Below, piece after piece: positions 46,823 through 64,000 of a stretch of DNA of 64,000 nucleotides. The notes under the pieces were generated by a model. That model made no database searches. It had not been told where the DNA came from and was given only the letters and a program-made list of their open reading frames with translations. Source of the DNA: Tomocerus qinae (lineage: Eukaryota > Arthropoda > Collembola > Entomobryomorpha > Tomoceridae); contig CM034546.1 of assembly GCA_020055645.1 (NCBI GenBank), positions 73,346,001 to 73,410,000 on the forward strand, in the 5' to 3' direction. Made by a program: the position numbers and the translations under genes. Positions within the stretch are counted from its first letter, which is position 1; every line of letters starts with the position of its first letter.

Positions 46823-47558
46823 ACAACTAAATAAGTAGCAGTCGTCACTGTCAGTTATATGTACGCATGGTTCTGAAAGTATTATAATATTATGCAATTT
46901 TCTAAAATAAAATGTAAAAACCTTTGTGGTACGATTTACGTAACTAAGTTAAGGAAGGGTGATGTTGCGCAAAATGTAGCATAAATCACTAGAGTTACAG
47001 AAAAAATATTTTATATACATCGTAAATCTGTACAGGGCAATTAAGGTGTAGGACAGAAGCTCAAAGTTTGTTAGGTTATATTAAGGTAGGCTCGGTTCGT
47101 AATTAATGTTTCTTACAAGTTGTTACATAAACGGCGAGAATGCCATACTGCCACTTACAATGAGAAGTGGTACAAAACTAAATAGTAGTTCAAACTGGAC
47201 AGGACTTACTGACCTAGTGTAAGAAGCGTGTCTAAAAAGTATTTTGTACTGAAACAGGTTCCAAAACTTTTTATGTGCATCCAAGAGAAAATTACTAGTT
47301 ATTGCTATCCGTACTTTAATGTTGGCCGTATAGTGATTACACGTAGTAAGCCTACAGGTAATTAACAATCTAGTATAACGTAACAATCTTATAAGTTCTA
47401 TCAGATCCGATTCCAATATATACAACGTAAACATAACTAAAATTTCAGTCGTCTTGAAACATTTCTTAATGAGGCTTTATTGAGCTTAAACGTTGTTTTG
47501 AAATCAGATAGGCGACTTAATTTATTCTCATGTAAAAAGTTAATAACAATTTTGTTAA
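46823..47558. other. Spacer and 3' flank of kinase gene 1
   Basis: 47460-47545 (GAGGCTTTATTGAGCTTAAA, ATTCTCATGTAAAAAG) is conserved behind the second kinase gene (about 56570-56640), so it is probably shared 3' UTR. The rest has no visible feature. Confidence 0.5.
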
Positions 47559-54544
<6,986 letters not shown>

Positions 54545-55012
54545 TTTCAGTCAACTTTTTACACTCTATTCAAGTGTTGTGCAAATCTCGCTCCCTTCTG
54601 AAAATCTGTTTTTGATTATGAGTCTTCTGCTTAAGAGCTGCTTATTCGTGTACATTTGTGTAAGCAAAAACTAATGCAAATTAAAGCTGAGTTACATTCT
54701 TCATATTATATGAATCGAAGTAACTATTGATAGCTTGTGTAAAGCTGGGCAGTTTTAAAGTATTGGTTTAATGTATATCTAGTTGAGGTTGCCAGCACCG
54801 AAATAACAGTATGAACAATATCCTAAAACCACATACAATGGTATGTACTATATTATATTATAAACAAATTATCTATGCAGAAAGCATCATTGCAAAAAAT
54901 AGCTAGATATGGAAATAGTATTAACACCAATCCAGTTAGATGGTTTCAAAGTAATTCTTGGAAAAATATCCACCAAGTTTATTTTGATACAAATATAAAC
55001 GGCATGGTGTAC
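54545..55012. other. Intergenic region upstream of kinase gene 1
   Basis: Presumed promoter region. CTCGCTCCCTTCTGAAAATC just upstream of the start codon; no clear TATA box identified. Confidence 0.35.
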
Positions 55013-56043
55013 ATGGGGCTGTAGAAAAAGTCATTTTGTCAGTAAAAAGAAGTCATTTTGTCATTAGTCCAAGGAGCGGTAAAATAAAGTCTTCGGGCAG
55101 TAACAAAGAAGTACGAAAGGCAGTAGAACGAGTAATAACAGCGTTAGTGCTGACATGAATTCTATTTCGTTAAATAGACATGAAACATTAACATGATATC
55201 ATTAGGGACGTGAATGCATATTGTATGGATGTCTATAGTGGTATAGTAATATATATAGCACAAAGTCATGAGGGTATTGAATTATCATAGCACAATTCAA
55301 TAGAAAGGTAGTTTGTTATCTACCAGAGATAAGTCGCTCATTCTAAGAATACTATGCTAATGTCCTATTTGTGTTGCGGATTGACTGACCGACTGTTAGT
55401 TTGAAAATGTCTTCCCAGTTGATATATAATTCTGATTCGGATTCAGAATCCGAAATTGAAAATATTAGTAAAAAATCTACAGTTAATTGGACTATCATAA
55501 AAAAGTATAAAACTGAAGAGGAAGCATCGCTGGACATCAAGGAAAAGCTGGTCTGTCCCTGTCCATTATCGAAATATCAATGAAGGTGGAAAAGTTATCT
55601 ATTATTGTTGCAAAGACAACAAAAAGTGCCCATGTAAACGAAAACTAACTAACGATGTAACAAACGAGATGATTACAGCGTACATGAATCCTAATCTTTG
55701 GGAGAAATGGAGAAAATTTGAGGACTTTTTGGGATCGGAAACTACCATGTACCATGTGGCATGTTGCTGACAATTATATAAATTCAACTTGTACATGTCC
55801 TTCTTATCGTAAGAATCATATCTGTAAGCAAATTATTTGCCATTTAATATATTTGTTTTAATCTCATTATTTAATTTCGTTTTGACTAAATAAATTTGTT
55901 TTCATAAATTGCTGCTGCTGTTACTCGTTCTACTGCCTTTTGTACTTTTTTGAAACTGCCCCAAAGACTTTATTTACCGCTCCTTGGACTAATGACAAAA
56001 TGACTTCTTTTTACTGACAAAATGACTTTTTCTACAGCCCCAT
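55013..56043 (+). mobile_element. Deletion derivative of a Mutator-like (MULE) DNA transposon
   Basis: 1031 bp with inverted ends of about 130 bp: ATGGGGCTGTAGAAAAAGTC at each side, then TCATTTTGTCATTAGTCCAA, GGAGCGGTAAA and CAGTAGAACGAGTAA. The interior (about 55405-55860) keeps two pieces of a transposase. One is an N-terminal FLYWCH/DNA-binding-like part (EGGKVIYYCCKDNKKCPCKR). The other is a C-terminal SWIM zinc finger (YINSTCTCPSYRKNHICK). The catalytic core between them is deleted and the frame is broken. No target duplication is clear. It lies between the two kinase genes. Confidence 0.75.
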
Positions 56044-56654
56044 AAACCTTTACCCAATATAAACGCTTCCTAAAGATAAAAATGGTAGATGATAAATAAA
56101 TGCAAACTCAATTTACAGAAACAATTTTAAGACGGTAGCTTGCATATAGTGTACACTGTACACGACAATTATTTATATCTATGCTTTCATTAATATAATA
56201 AGCTTAATTGTCTCTACGTTATAACACAATATGTGTAACTAGGTGTAGAATTGTCAAATTGTGAAAACCAAGAAATAATATTAAGTCAATAAAATAGAAT
56301 TGGAACTCATTAATCGGAATTTGTATGCGTAAATGCTATGCAAAAACAGAAATTGAATAAACAGAGTAGTTTGTTAAGGAATTTAGTATATAGGCATGCA
56401 TAAGAAATTAATCAACAAAGTTAAATGAATTTGGTTATTTAAGTGAATTTATCTAAATATTATGTATATGTGACACAAAACGATGTGGTTTGGCAGCAAT
56501 TCCTGTCTGATATTAAATTACCATATAAATCATGGTAAAGAGCTGTCTATGATATATCTAATATACTATTAAAGAGGCTTTATTGACCTTAATTTTTAAA
56601 TCAGATAGACAACTTTACTTATTCTCATGTAAAGAATTAATAACAATTTGTCAA
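56044..56654. other. Spacer and 3' flank of kinase gene 2
   Basis: AT-rich; 56570-56640 is the conserved 3' UTR-like segment shared with kinase gene 1. No gene seen. Confidence 0.4.
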
Positions 56655-63804
<7,150 letters not shown>

Positions 63805-64000
63805 CTAATAGTAGTAATTCATAACAATTTGTTAAAACGAATCCATAAAAACATCCAACTATATATCGTAAAAAATGAGATAATATAATTGAATTTCTAA
63901 TTAAATATTTTAATTAAACCGTATTATCATGTTTTCTATTTTTTTGCTTTGCTAGACGTTATTACAATGATAATTACTTGGTAATATGCAACATTAAAAA

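Overview
This 64-kb window is arthropod nuclear DNA. It is AT-rich, its genes are built from short exons with small GT-AG introns, and the families present are animal ones: a gustatory-receptor-like gene, C2H2 zinc fingers, a TRIM-NHL protein and receptor tyrosine kinases. The short introns, dense small non-autonomous DNA transposons and tandem gene families would fit a springtail or another small-genome hexapod, but the sequence alone does not fix the species. There is one 100-base assembly gap at 3971-4070.

Layout. (1) 0.3-2.6 kb, minus strand: a three-exon gene joining a PPP4R2-type N-terminus (PP4 phosphatase regulatory subunit 2) to four C2H2 zinc fingers. Its first intron carries a foldback transposon nested inside a related one. 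(2) 4-37 kb: a segmentally duplicated array. It holds six minus-strand copies of a small secreted, tentatively lipocalin-like, three-exon gene in two subfamilies. Two copies are broken, one has a damaged tail and one is cut by the gap. The array also holds an intact 387-aa gustatory-receptor-like gene (19.5-20.9 kb) and its dead duplicate (35.1-36.8 kb), which is split by a 359-bp transposon. A 21-bp minisatellite of about 50 units lies at 26.4-27.5 kb. (3) 39.0-42.4 kb, plus strand: a nine-exon TRIM71/LIN-41/Wech-like protein with a filamin domain and six NHL blades. It has no RING or B-box; its N-terminus is built from repeated exons. (4) 45.1-46.1 kb, plus strand: a seventh lipocalin-like gene, intact and in the opposite orientation. 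(5) 47.5-64 kb, minus strand: two tandem 21-exon receptor tyrosine kinase genes; the second loses its first two exons at the window edge.

The most striking content is the kinase pair. Reading exon by exon gives signal peptide, chitinase-like (GH18) domain, Ig domain, second GH18 domain, transmembrane helix, then a class III/V-like tyrosine kinase. Both GH18 domains have lost the catalytic acid, so they look like binding modules, as in the chitinase-like growth factors (IDGFs) of insects. The two paralogues are almost identical in parts of the kinase domain and clearly different in the first GH18 domain. That is the pattern expected if one signalling output were being attached to changing extracellular specificities.

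Most of the remaining DNA is duplicated intergenic sequence and small inverted-repeat transposons (hAT-like, MULE-like and Tc1/mariner-like), many with clear target-site duplications. Several sit in only one of two paralogous segments and so post-date the duplications.
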